From an uncultured Rhodanobacter sp. (GTDB taxonomy: Bacteria; Pseudomonadota; Gammaproteobacteria; Xanthomonadales; Rhodanobacteraceae), in the NCBI GenBank assembly GCA_937906285.1, contig CALCWL010000214.1:1-20462 (forward strand): a DNA stretch of 20,462 bases, written 5' to 3'. Of the stretch, positions 1-6,907 are shown piece by piece. Position 1 is the stretch's first letter. The number at the start of each line of letters is the position of its first letter. The translations under genes were made by a program, and so were the position numbers. The notes below the pieces were generated by a model. That model was given only the letters and a program-made list of their open reading frames with translations. It made no database searches and was not told the DNA's origin.

Positions 1-2
1 AG

Positions 3-191
3 GCCCTCGCCGTCATGGCCGAGGCGCGCGCGCCGGATTTCGACAGCGAGTGGGTCGACGATTCACCCGAGCTGGAAAAGCGCTACGGCACTCGCGTGCC
101 GGTGCTGCGCGATGCGCGCGATGGGCGTGAGCTGGATTGGCCGTTCGATGCAGCGGCGGTGCGGGAGTTCCTTCGCCTGCCTGCAGCCTAG
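3..191 (+). CDS. Glutaredoxin-like protein, C-terminal part (5' end outside window)
   Basis: The reading frame is open from the left edge to a TAG at 189-191 and gives 62 residues. The stretch YGTRVPVLRD followed by an acidic/tryptophan segment (GRELDWPFD) and a short final helix matches the end of the small glutaredoxin-like (DUF836) thioredoxin-fold proteins, where the cis-proline lies in the VPVL segment. The N-terminal CxxC half is outside the window, so redox activity cannot be judged. Family proteins are about 80-90 residues, so roughly a quarter is missing. Assignment rests on one conserved motif and is moderate. Confidence 0.6.
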   Translation, partial: ALAVMAEARAPDFDSEWVDDSPELEKRYGTRVPVLRDARDGRELDWPFDAAAVREFLRLPAA

Positions 192-366
192 GCACCGCGC
201 TCGCCGCCGCTGTCGGCGTTCGACCAGGAAGTCCGCGCGCAAACTCTGACCCGAGTGTGCCTGATCGAGTCTTCGAAAAGTGGATCCTGAGCTCGAGGTG
301 CTTCGTCGCCACTGTCGTGAGCAGGACCTCTTGCGGTGCTGCCGGAACGAGCTACTAGAATCATAG

Positions 367-394
367 TTGACAAGTTCGGAATTCACGCTAACAT
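367..394 (+). promoter_or_regulatory. Sigma-70-type promoter of the blaI-M56 operon
   Basis: A perfect -35 hexamer TTGACA (367-372) is followed after 16 bp by TAACAT (389-394), a 4/6 match to the -10 box. The area is clearly AT-richer than its surroundings. A start near 401 would leave a leader of about 28 nt before the ATG at 429. The position immediately before a BlaI-type dyad supports the call. Confidence 0.6.
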
Positions 395-412
395 CTACTA
401 CAACTATAGTAG
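395..412 (+). promoter_or_regulatory. BlaI/MecI-type operator dyad
   Basis: The sequence TACTACA-AC-TATAGTA (396-411) is an inverted repeat with one mismatch and fits the BlaI/MecI operator pattern TACTACA-N2-TGTAGTA. The outer bases at 395 and 412 also pair, so the arms CTACTA and TAGTAG are perfect. It covers the predicted transcription start and ends just before the Shine-Dalgarno AGGAAGG, so a bound dimer would block transcription of its own operon. Confidence 0.7.
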
Positions 413-428
413 GAAGGGGCTGGACGTC

Positions 429-806
429 ATGCGGATTTCCCTTACCGATCGTGAGGCCGATGTGATGCAGGCTCTTTGGGAGCACGGTCCCTCGACCGTG
501 GCCGAAGTGCGTGAATGCCTAACCGATCCACTGGCCTACACCACGGTGCTGACCGTGCTGCGCACGCTGGAGGCCAAGGGCTACGTAAGCCACGAGGAAG
601 CCGGTCGTGGGCATCGCTTCTTCGCCAGCGTCAAGCAGCAGGCGGCGCGCAAGAACGCCGTGCAGCATCTGACCGACAAGCTGTTCAAGGGCTCGGCCGA
701 GTTGCTGTTTTCCCACCTGGTGTCCGAGCAGAAGCTCAGTGCCGAGCAGATCCGTCGCATGCGCCGGTTGCTGGCCGAACACTCGGACAAGGAGAAGCCG
801 GAATGA
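429..806 (+). CDS. blaI: BlaI/MecI/CopY-family transcriptional repressor
   Basis: A 125-residue winged-helix protein of typical family length. The N-terminus (LTDREADVMQALW) and the recognition-helix/wing region (YTTVLTVLRTLEAKGYV, then GRGHRFFA) are family hallmarks; the C-terminal helical part forms the dimer. The ATG at 429 was chosen over an in-frame ATG at 336 because AGGAAGG lies just upstream and the earlier start would include the promoter and operator. The stop overlaps the start of the M56 gene (ATGA at 803-806). By family knowledge, the partner metalloprotease cleaves or triggers cleavage of this repressor, relieving autorepression. The controlled regulon outside this operon is not visible; no beta-lactamase gene is present here. 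Confidence 0.9.
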   Translation: MRISLTDREADVMQALWEHGPSTVAEVRECLTDPLAYTTVLTVLRTLEAKGYVSHEEAGRGHRFFASVKQQAARKNAVQHLTDKLFKGSAELLFSHLVSEQKLSAEQIRRMRRLLAEHSDKEKPE

Positions 807-2365
807 TCGCTTGGATGATGTACGCAACGCTTGTGGCGTTGGCTTTAAGCGCGGCGGCGCTGAGTGCCGAACGTGCTGCACGGATGCGCCGTCGGGCCAC
901 GCGCTGGGTCTGGTTGGCGGCGATGGTCGGTTCGCTGGTGCTGCCCGCGCTTATTTCCTCAGTGACGCTGCGCCTGCCCGGCATGCTGCAGTCCGGCGCC
1001 ATGCCACCGCCGATCGTCCTGCGCGACGCCACCTCCATCTCGATGCCGGCGCTGCTGATGCCGCTGGACGGCGCGCAGCTCTACGGCGCACCCGACCACG
1101 TGGCGATGTTGATCCGCACCGGCTGGCTGGTCGCGTCGGTGCTGATGCTGTGCGCGCTGTTTGCCAGCGCCGTGCTGTTGCACCGGCGCAAGCGGGTCTG
1201 GAGCGAGGCCACGATGTGCGGTGAGCACGTGCTGGTGGCGCCGGATGCGGGACCTGCCGTGGCCGGCCTGCTGCAGCCGCGGATCGTGGTGCCGACGTGG
1301 CTGCTGCAGGCGCCGGAGCAGCAGCAGCGCGACGTGCTGGCGCACGAGAGCTCGCACCTGGGAGCGGGCGATCCGCGCCTCATCGCGCTGGCCGTGACGC
1401 TGCTCGCGATGATGCCGTGGAACCCGCTGCTGTGGTGGCAGTTCCGGCGCCTGCGCCGCGCCATCGAGGTGGACTGCGATACGCGCGTGTTGCGTGGCGG
1501 CCGTGACCTTGTCGAGTACTGCGAAACGCTGCTGCACGTGGGGCAGTGCAAGTCCTCCCGGATCGGCCTGGTACCTGCGATGTCCGAGTCCGGCTCCTTC
1601 CTGGAACAGAGGATCAAGCTCATGTTGACGAAACGGAACCCATGGGCCGGCGTGTCAGCGCTGGTGCTGGTATGTGCGTCACTGGGCATGACGGTTTTCG
1701 CGTCGCAGGTGACGCCACCCGGTGGCAAGGCGCCCGCCGCGGAGAATGTCGTCACGCTGACGCCCGCCGTGCTGGATCGTTACGTGGGCTTCTACAAGAT
1801 CAGCCCGATTTCGAAGGTCGCAGTCACGCGGTCGGGTAACGGTCTCATCATCGCGATCAGCGCGCAAATGGCGGCACCCAAGCCGTTCTATGCGGTGCCG
1901 CTAGGTGCGGACCGGTTCGCTATCCAGGGACAACCTACGGTCGCGCACTTCGTCATGGATGCCAGCGGCCACGCCCAGCGCATGGTCGTCGACACGCACG
2001 GCAATACTGTGCTGGACACGCAGCGCATCGATACCGCCGAAGCCGGGCGGATCGACGCCACACTGGCCGAGCGCATCCGCGCCAAGCAGCCGTACCCGGG
2101 CAGCCTCAAGGCGCTGCAGCTCCTGCTGCGCGATCCCGATGACGGCGCCGGCATGAGCAAGGATCTGGCGGAGGTTCGCCGGAAACAGAAGGCCTCGCGC
2201 GAGCAATACCTCGCCCAGCTTGGTCTGGTGCAGTCGTACAGGTTCACCGGTATCAACAAGTATGGCGACGACGTGTACTCGGTGAAGCATGCCCACGGGA
2301 CGGAAACCATCAGTCTCGTGGTTGACCCCGACGGCACGCTGGCGAGGGCATTCCGCCACCGCTGA
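803..2365 (+). CDS. BlaR1-like M56 family membrane metalloprotease with non-penicillin-binding C-terminal domain
   Basis: 520 residues, ATG overlapping the blaI stop. Hydrophobic segments lie at about 2-20, 35-56, 102-126 and 192-211, and a last one at 283-300. The zinc-protease motif HESSH (181-185) sits in the cytosolic loop, followed by IEVDCD (221-226), which corresponds to the family's downstream glutamate ligand region. After the last membrane segment there are about 220 periplasmic residues. They lack the SxxK/KTG penicillin-sensor domain of true BlaR1 and begin with a YVGFYKI-type segment resembling the DUF3471 module found at the end of serine-hydrolase proteins. The expected role is signal-dependent cleavage of the BlaI-type repressor. 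The inducing ligand is unknown. Confidence 0.85.
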   Translation: MIAWMMYATLVALALSAAALSAERAARMRRRATRWVWLAAMVGSLVLPALISSVTLRLPGMLQSGAMPPPIVLRDATSISMPALLMPLDGAQLYGAPDHVAMLIRTGWLVASVLMLCALFASAVLLHRRKRVWSEATMCGEHVLVAPDAGPAVAGLLQPRIVVPTWLLQAPEQQQRDVLAHESSHLGAGDPRLIALAVTLLAMMPWNPLLWWQFRRLRRAIEVDCDTRVLRGGRDLVEYCETLLHVGQCKSSRIGLVPAMSESGSFLEQRIKLMLTKRNPWAGVSALVLVCASLGMTVFASQVTPPGGKAPAAENVVTLTPAVLDRYVGFYKISPISKVAVTRSGNGLIIAISAQMAAPKPFYAVPLGADRFAIQGQPTVAHFVMDASGHAQRMVVDTHGNTVLDTQRIDTAEAGRIDATLAERIRAKQPYPGSLKALQLLLRDPDDGAGMSKDLAEVRRKQKASREQYLAQLGLVQSYRFTGINKYGDDVYSVKHAHGTETISLVVDPDGTLARAFRHR

Positions 2366-2385
2366 CCCCCTTTCACCGGTCGTAA

Positions 2386-2407
2386 GCCGGGCGCTCCCCA
2401 GCCCGGC
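2386..2407 (+). terminator. Stem-loop after the M56 gene
   Basis: GCCGGGC (2386-2392) pairs with GCCCGGC (2401-2407) across an 8-nt loop, 20 bp after the stop codon. There is no clear U-tract, so it may act as a weak terminator or as an RNA-stabilising hairpin. Confidence 0.35.
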
Positions 2408-2437
2408 ATCTACCACCCACTGCCCGCTTCACCTCCG

Positions 2438-2457
2438 CGGCCGTCCTCGAACGGCCG
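2438..2457 (+). terminator. Second stem-loop between the M56 and NTF2-like genes
   Basis: CGGCCGT (2438-2444) pairs perfectly with ACGGCCG (2451-2457) around a 6-nt loop. With the hairpin at 2386 it forms a tandem pair, which may separate the two transcription units. No T-run follows. Confidence 0.3.
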
Positions 2458-2506
2458 TCAGGGCAGCGCTTTGCCCGGTCACTTCCCCCACAGCAGGAGC
2501 CACGCC

Positions 2507-2998
2507 ATGGAAACCCGTACCGTTCTGCGTCGTGCCATCTCCGCCACAACAGTCAGCCTGGTCGCCACTGTCGCCTTCCCCTCACCGGCTTCGCCCGGCC
2601 ACCTCACCGACGACGCATGGCTACGCCAAACCATCATGGCGCGCGAAGCCGCGCTGACCCGCGCCTACAACACCTGCAACTTGCATGCGCTGCGCGCCAG
2701 TCTGTTTGCCGGCACCTCCATCGAAACGCCCGACGGTCGTCGCGTGGACCCGGTGATCGAGGCGCGCGACCGCATCTGCGGCCATCTGCGTCGGCAAGTG
2801 ATGCCCGGCAGCCTGACGGTGCGCGCGGTGGGCGACGACAGCGCCCTGGTTACCGGCACGCAGCGCTTTTGCGGCAAGGATGCGGGCTCCTGCGCAGTAC
2901 AAGGCTCCAAGTTCGCCCAGCTGTGGACGCTGGATCGTGGCCACTGGCGGTTGGGCTGGATGCGCCGCTTCGTCGACTCGACAGGAATACCGAGGTAG
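2507..2998 (+). CDS. Secreted NTF2-like (DUF4440/SnoaL-type) protein
   Basis: 163 residues. A signal peptide is evident: METRTVLRR followed by a hydrophobic run ending near PASPG (about residue 28). The mature part starts with the long helix typical of the NTF2 fold (WLRQTIMAREAALTRAYNTCN), then strands including ALVTGTQRF and KFAQLWTLDRGHWRLGWMRR, the usual end of DUF4440-like domains. Cysteines in the mature chain (CN, ICG, FCG, SCA) could form periplasmic disulfides. The ATG at 2507 follows CAGGAG; an in-frame ATG at 2471 would spoil the signal peptide. Ligand or enzymatic function cannot be inferred from sequence alone. Confidence 0.75.
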   Translation: METRTVLRRAISATTVSLVATVAFPSPASPGHLTDDAWLRQTIMAREAALTRAYNTCNLHALRASLFAGTSIETPDGRRVDPVIEARDRICGHLRRQVMPGSLTVRAVGDDSALVTGTQRFCGKDAGSCAVQGSKFAQLWTLDRGHWRLGWMRRFVDSTGIPR

Positions 2999-3253
2999 CG
3001 GTACGACCTGGCAACTCCGCGCGCAGCGGACCCCAAAGATAAGCACGGCAAAGCAGCGCAAAAGACCAGGAGCGGCGCATGCGCACGATTCTTGGCGTGC
3101 TTGCCGGCTCTGACCGTGCGTGCGCGTCGACCGAACCGGATTTCTCTTCCTGTTTCCGGTCGTGTGCGCCGCGCACCCCAACGTCTGCGCCGGGGCACTC
3201 GTCGCCATACCGCGATTTGCAGGTGATCAGAGTCGGCCCGCCAATCCTGTCGC

Positions 3254-4606
3254 TCAGGTACTCCGCGCCCGCAGCTTTTTCAGGATTTCCTCGCGTGCCT
3301 CGCGCAGGATCGAGTCGCGGTCGAGGCTGGCCACGACGTCGGCGACGGCCCGCTTGGCGCCCGCCTCGCCCCAGGACTTGCCACCGACCAGGTAGCGCTC
3401 CGCGGCGCGGCCGATCAGCACGGTGGCGTACCAGCCCAGCGCACCCTGTGCCGCGGCGGTGACCACCACGGAGAGGCCGGCGCTGAGGCCTTTCAGCGCC
3501 GAGGCCACCAGTTGCATGCCCCAGATCGCGCCCATCAGTGCCGCCAGCTGCGCCGAGATCGCCGCCACCAGCCGGCCGGATTCGGCGCGGGTCAGCGGCA
3601 GGCCGTAGATGCGCGAGAGCTGCACCACCATCGCCGCGTCCAGCCCGGCAGCGGCGAGCAGGTCGGCCACGGGAATCGGGTTGAGCGCCACCGCGACGCC
3701 CTTGGCGATGCAGTACTGGCGGATCAGCTTCGCCGCCACCGCCTTGCGGGTTTCGGCGATGCGTGCGCTGACCTGGTCGGTGAGCCGGCCGGCGTAGAGG
3801 CCGGCGTTGATCGCCGACAGCGCCTTGCCTTCGCGCGTGGCGATTGCCAGCAGGCGTTCACGCAGCGCCGCGACATCCGCCGCGCGCGGTTGTTCGCGGG
3901 CGTGCTCGTGGCCGCGCGCATCGACTTCCACCACGCGTTGCGCAGCCGGGTGCGCGGCGACGGCCAGCACGTCCTCGGCGCGCACGAGACCGGCGGTGCG
4001 CTGGCGCAGATGGTCGAGCAGGCCGTCCCGTTCGTCGGCGCCGTAGCGATCGGCCTTGTTCAGCGCCAGCAGCAGCGGCCGCTGGGTGGCGGCCAGCGTC
4101 TTCAGCGCGTCGAGTTCCTCGCGGGTGAGGTCGCCGTCGCAGACGAAGATCACCAGGTCGCTGACCTCGGCGACGTCGAACGCCAGCTTCTCGCGCGCCT
4201 CGCCGTCGAGCTCGTTGATGCCGGGCGTGTCGATCAGCACCAGGCCATCGTGCTGCGCCTCGTCGAGCACGGCGTGCTCGGCATCCGTGGTGGTGCCGTG
4301 CAGGACGCCGACGCGGAACGCCTCGCGCCCGAGCAGGGCATTGCCCAGCGCCGACTTGCCGGCGGAAACGCGACCGAATACGGCCACGTGCAGCTCGCCG
4401 CGTTCGAGCCGGGCCAGCATGCTTTCGATGCGACGGAACTCGCCGGCCAGTTCGCTGCGCACCGAGGGCGGGATCGCCGGGTCGTCGAGCAGGCTGCGCA
4501 GGCTGTCGGCGACGCGGTCGGAGCCGGCGTCGGTACGCGCGACGGGCCGCGCGGCGTCGGGCCGGAGCCGGCTGCGCAGGCGCCGCCACCAGGACGCGTC
4601 GCTCAT
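3254..4606 (-). CDS. Era/dynamin-like GTPase with C-terminal DUF697-like membrane-associated region
   Basis: 450 residues. GTP-binding motifs are complete: G1 GRVSAGKS (78-85), a G2 threonine in the TTTD segment (105-108), G3 DTPG (126-129) and G4 NKAD (183-186). The C-terminal half (from about 265) has long alanine-rich helices and hydrophobic stretches (VALNPIPVADLLAAAGLDA; LVASALKGLSAGLSVVV) like those of DUF697/YcjF-type GTPases that associate with the inner membrane. It starts 7 bp after the stop of the YceI gene and so is probably the last gene of that operon. The physiological role is unknown. It converges on the NTF2-like gene across a 255-bp gap in which I see no gene and no convincing terminator. 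Confidence 0.85.
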   Translation of the reverse strand: MSDASWWRRLRSRLRPDAARPVARTDAGSDRVADSLRSLLDDPAIPPSVRSELAGEFRRIESMLARLERGELHVAVFGRVSAGKSALGNALLGREAFRVGVLHGTTTDAEHAVLDEAQHDGLVLIDTPGINELDGEAREKLAFDVAEVSDLVIFVCDGDLTREELDALKTLAATQRPLLLALNKADRYGADERDGLLDHLRQRTAGLVRAEDVLAVAAHPAAQRVVEVDARGHEHAREQPRAADVAALRERLLAIATREGKALSAINAGLYAGRLTDQVSARIAETRKAVAAKLIRQYCIAKGVAVALNPIPVADLLAAAGLDAAMVVQLSRIYGLPLTRAESGRLVAAISAQLAALMGAIWGMQLVASALKGLSAGLSVVVTAAAQGALGWYATVLIGRAAERYLVGGKSWGEAGAKRAVADVVASLDRDSILREAREEILKKLRARST

Positions 4607-4613
4607 CGAGGGC

Positions 4614-5162
4614 CTACTTCGCCGCCAGCTGCAGGTGCGCGGTGATCTTCACCTCGGCGCCGATCACCGAGGTGTCGGCGTACTCGCCCGAGCCCACGCC
4701 GAAGTCCAGCCGCTGCACCGCGCCGCTCACGTCCAGCGTGGCGCCGCTCCCTTGCGGGGCGAAGCCCACCTGCAGGCTCACCGGCTTGCTCACGCCGCGC
4801 AGGGTGAGCGTGCCGTCGGCGATCACCTGGTTGCCGTTCTTGCGGAAGCCGGTGGTGACGAAATGGGCCTGCGGATACTTCGCCACGTCGAAGAAGGCCT
4901 CGCCGGGCAGCGCCGAGTCGCGATCGCTGTCGCCGGTTTCCACGCTGGCGAGCTGCACGGTCACGTCGAACTTCGACGCGGCGAGGTTGGCCGGGTCGTA
5001 GCTGATCGCGGCGTTCCACTGGCCGAAATGGCCCTGGAACGTCTCGCCCTGGAAGGTGCTGCTGAAGCCGAGCGTGCTGGTTCCCGGCTGCACGGTGTAG
5101 TCCGTTGCGGCGGCCAGGCCGGGCAAGGCGAGGGCAAGCAGCAGGATGGCGAGGCGTTTCAT
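4614..5162 (-). CDS. YceI family periplasmic lipid-binding-type protein (second copy)
   Basis: 182 residues with a classic signal peptide (MKRLAILLLALALPGLAAA, cleavage near 19-20). The mature protein opens with DYTVQPGTSTLGFSSTFQGE and carries the YceI lipocalin-like hallmarks: FDVTVQLASVETG, FFDVAKYPQAHF, ADGTLTLRGVSKPV and FGVGSGEYADTSVIG. Family members bind polyisoprenoids in a barrel in the periplasm; the actual ligand is unknown. The ATG overlaps the stop of the cytochrome b561 gene (ATGA, 5159-5162). An upstream in-frame extension exists but lies inside the b561 gene and is rejected. Confidence 0.92.
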   Translation of the reverse strand: MKRLAILLLALALPGLAAATDYTVQPGTSTLGFSSTFQGETFQGHFGQWNAAISYDPANLAASKFDVTVQLASVETGDSDRDSALPGEAFFDVAKYPQAHFVTTGFRKNGNQVIADGTLTLRGVSKPVSLQVGFAPQGSGATLDVSGAVQRLDFGVGSGEYADTSVIGAEVKITAHLQLAAK

Positions 5163-5737
5163 CGGCGGTCTCCTTCGGGCGGGTTCGTGCGCAGGCGGCC
5201 GAACGGGAGCATCCGGCGCAGCACGTTGTCGTTGTCGAACACATGATGTTTCAGCGCGCCGCCGACGTGGGCCAGCAACAGCAACACCAGGAACCAGAAC
5301 AGGTATTCGTGCACGCCGTGGGCGAAGTGGCGCAACGCGTCGTTCTTCTCCGCCAGCGCCGGCAGGTTGAACTGCTTGAACCATTGCAGCGGCTTGCCGG
5401 TGACCGAGTTGAACCACCAGCCGCTGAGCGGTATCGCCAGGATCACCACGTACAGCACCGCATGCATCGCGTGCGCGGCCAGCGCCTGCCAGCGCGGCAT
5501 CGGTTCGTCGGGCGGGCGACGGTCGAACGCGCGCCATACGATGCGCAACAGCACCAGCGCCAGCACGGTGAGCCCGATCGACTTGTGCAGCGCCAGCCAG
5601 TTGATCTTGCGCATCGGCGAGCCGGCCAGGTCCATCATCAGGCCGAAGATGCCGTTGCCGATGATCGCCAGCGCGATGATCCAGTGGAAGAACTTGCTGA
5701 CCGCGCCCCATTGGCGATCGTTGTTGCGCAGGCTCAT
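5159..5737 (-). CDS. Cytochrome b561 (CybB family)
   Basis: 192 residues with four transmembrane helices at about 17-36, 50-68, 88-106 and 143-162. Histidines placed as haem b ligands are visible in FHWI (H19), LHKSIG (H51), HEYLFW (H143) and AHVGG (H157). Family members are inner-membrane di-haem proteins that pass electrons from ubiquinol or to periplasmic acceptors. The ATG at 5737 has AGGAGC just upstream; a longer in-frame start at 5788 is inside the preceding yceI gene. It overlaps both neighbours by 4 bp (ATGA), so the three genes are translationally coupled. This suggests an electron-transfer and isoprenoid/quinone-related function shared with the YceI proteins. Confidence 0.92.
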   Translation of the reverse strand: MSLRNNDRQWGAVSKFFHWIIALAIIGNGIFGLMMDLAGSPMRKINWLALHKSIGLTVLALVLLRIVWRAFDRRPPDEPMPRWQALAAHAMHAVLYVVILAIPLSGWWFNSVTGKPLQWFKQFNLPALAEKNDALRHFAHGVHEYLFWFLVLLLLAHVGGALKHHVFDNDNVLRRMLPFGRLRTNPPEGDRR

Positions 5738-6342
5738 GGCTGCTCCTTGGTCGACCGGTGGTCGCGGGTGGCTTCCAGCTCCAGCCACACGCTGACATGG
5801 GCGCCGATGGAGTTGGGGTTGGCGGTGATGCCGAAATCGTTGCGGTCCAGGCTGGCCGTGGCCGAGAAGCCGGCCACCTCGTGCAGTTCGTAGATGGTCC
5901 GGGCGGCGCGGTTGAAGGTGAATGCCAGGTCGATCGGACGGGTGACGCCGCGCAAGGTCAGTTCGCCATGCAACACGCCATGGCGATCATCCTTGCGCGT
6001 GACGCCGGTGCTGCGGAAATGCGCGTAGCGCTGCCCGCTACAATCGAGCAGGGCCGGCTTGCATACGGCCTTGTTCCAGTCGGCGTCGCCCATGTCGAGG
6101 CTGGCCAGGTCGACGTCCAGTTCGGTCGCCGCCGCGCTCCAGTCATCCGGGTCGAAGCGCAACCAGCCGCGCGCGATGTGCAGCCGCCCGAACGGCCGCG
6201 AGTAGCCGTTGTGGCTGATGCTGAAGACGACCTGGCTGTGCACGGTGTCGTAGCGCCAGCCGGTTTCGTCGGCATGCGCCGCCAGCGGCAGCAGGATCGC
6301 CGCGAGACACCACGGCCAGCGGGTTGGGCGCAGTCGGGCCAT
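5734..6342 (-). CDS. YceI family periplasmic protein (first copy)
   Basis: 202 residues. The signal peptide ends near AHA-D (residue 24). YceI features are YDTVHSQVVFSISHNGYSRPFG, the ELTLRGVTRPIDL strand pair (127-139) and FGITANPNSIGAHV (170-183). It differs from the downstream copy in having two cysteines (C94 and C101, KAVCKPALLDCSG), possibly a disulfide next to the ligand entrance. It is the promoter-proximal gene of the four-gene minus-strand group. No good Shine-Dalgarno precedes the ATG and no alternative start gives a better signal peptide. Overlaps the b561 start by ATGA. Confidence 0.9.
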   Translation of the reverse strand: MARLRPTRWPWCLAAILLPLAAHADETGWRYDTVHSQVVFSISHNGYSRPFGRLHIARGWLRFDPDDWSAAATELDVDLASLDMGDADWNKAVCKPALLDCSGQRYAHFRSTGVTRKDDRHGVLHGELTLRGVTRPIDLAFTFNRAARTIYELHEVAGFSATASLDRNDFGITANPNSIGAHVSVWLELEATRDHRSTKEQP

Positions 6343-6571
6343 GCGGCGAAGTCTGGCCGATCGGCGGCGCGGCTGCCAGCGCTGGCGGCTGAACGATGGG
6401 TTTCCGCGGGGGATCCAATGGGGGACGGTCGGCGGATGCGCGCCTCGGCCCCTGCTGTCCTTTTGGGCACAGGCTTTTTGAGCGCGGGGCTACTGCTCGC
6501 CGCTCTGCGGGGGCGCACCTTGTGCGCGATGCTGTTGCTCCTGGCGCATTCAAAGCGAAAAGCATCAGAGG

Positions 6572-6889
6572 CAAGAGCTTTCGTGCGCCGTTGGCGCCCG
6601 AGTTACTTTCTCTTTGCGTGGCCAAAGAGAAAGTAACCCAAGAGAAAGGCCACCCCGCTTCCGCGCCTTGCGGGCATCCTGCCCGCAAGGTTCGCGGCCG
6701 GGCAACGGGGTTTTTCGACAGCACATCCTGTGCTGGCGAAAAACTGGCCGGCATCCATGCCGGCCACCCTTAGGGCTTTCCTCCGCCCGCCCGCCGCTGC
6801 AGAGGGGACCCCGGGTAGAGCAGCGCGCATCCTGCGCGCACTCTTCAGAAGAGCCAGATCAAAAGCCCAAGCAAAGCCACAGCAAAGCG
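6572..6889 (+). repeat. Structured repeat, left arm
   Basis: The arm begins with CAAGAGCTTTCGT (6572-6584) and contains an ordered series of hairpins. These are GCGCC/GGCGC (6585-6597), a perfect 15-bp stem (6602-6616 with 6623-6637), a 10-bp stem (6666-6690), a 7+7 bp stem with one internal mismatch (6711-6743) and a 10-bp stem with a CC loop (6745-6766). Then comes GGGACCCCGGGTAGAGCA (6805-6822), directly followed by a 7-bp stem with TCC loop (6823-6839). Each has a counterpart in the right arm in inverted order. Confidence 0.85.
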
Positions 6890-6907
6890 TCGCTTTGCTG
6901 TGGCTTT
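6873..6907. repeat. Central 17-bp perfect hairpin joining the two arms
   Basis: Positions 6873-6889 are the exact reverse complement of 6891-6907, with a single T between them. The plus-strand product ends in GGCTTTT, so it could act as a factor-independent terminator. It is the symmetry centre of the two-armed element. Confidence 0.85.

Noticed and set aside
192..366. Possible small gene upstream of the blaI promoter
   Set aside because: Frames here lack a ribosome binding site and recognisable content; treated as intergenic.
803..2365. True beta-lactam sensor BlaR1
   Set aside because: The C-terminal region shows no SxxK or KTG penicillin-binding motif, and no beta-lactamase gene is adjacent.
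2999..3253. Possible gene or strong terminator between the NTF2-like and GTPase genes
   Set aside because: No frame with family features; only a weak 6-bp stem (ACCGGA/TCCGGT) with a long loop is present.
3512..5246. Two long plus-strand open frames opposite the GTPase, YceI and b561 genes
   Set aside because: Low-complexity composition without family features; the minus-strand genes have clear motifs and overlapping starts and stops.
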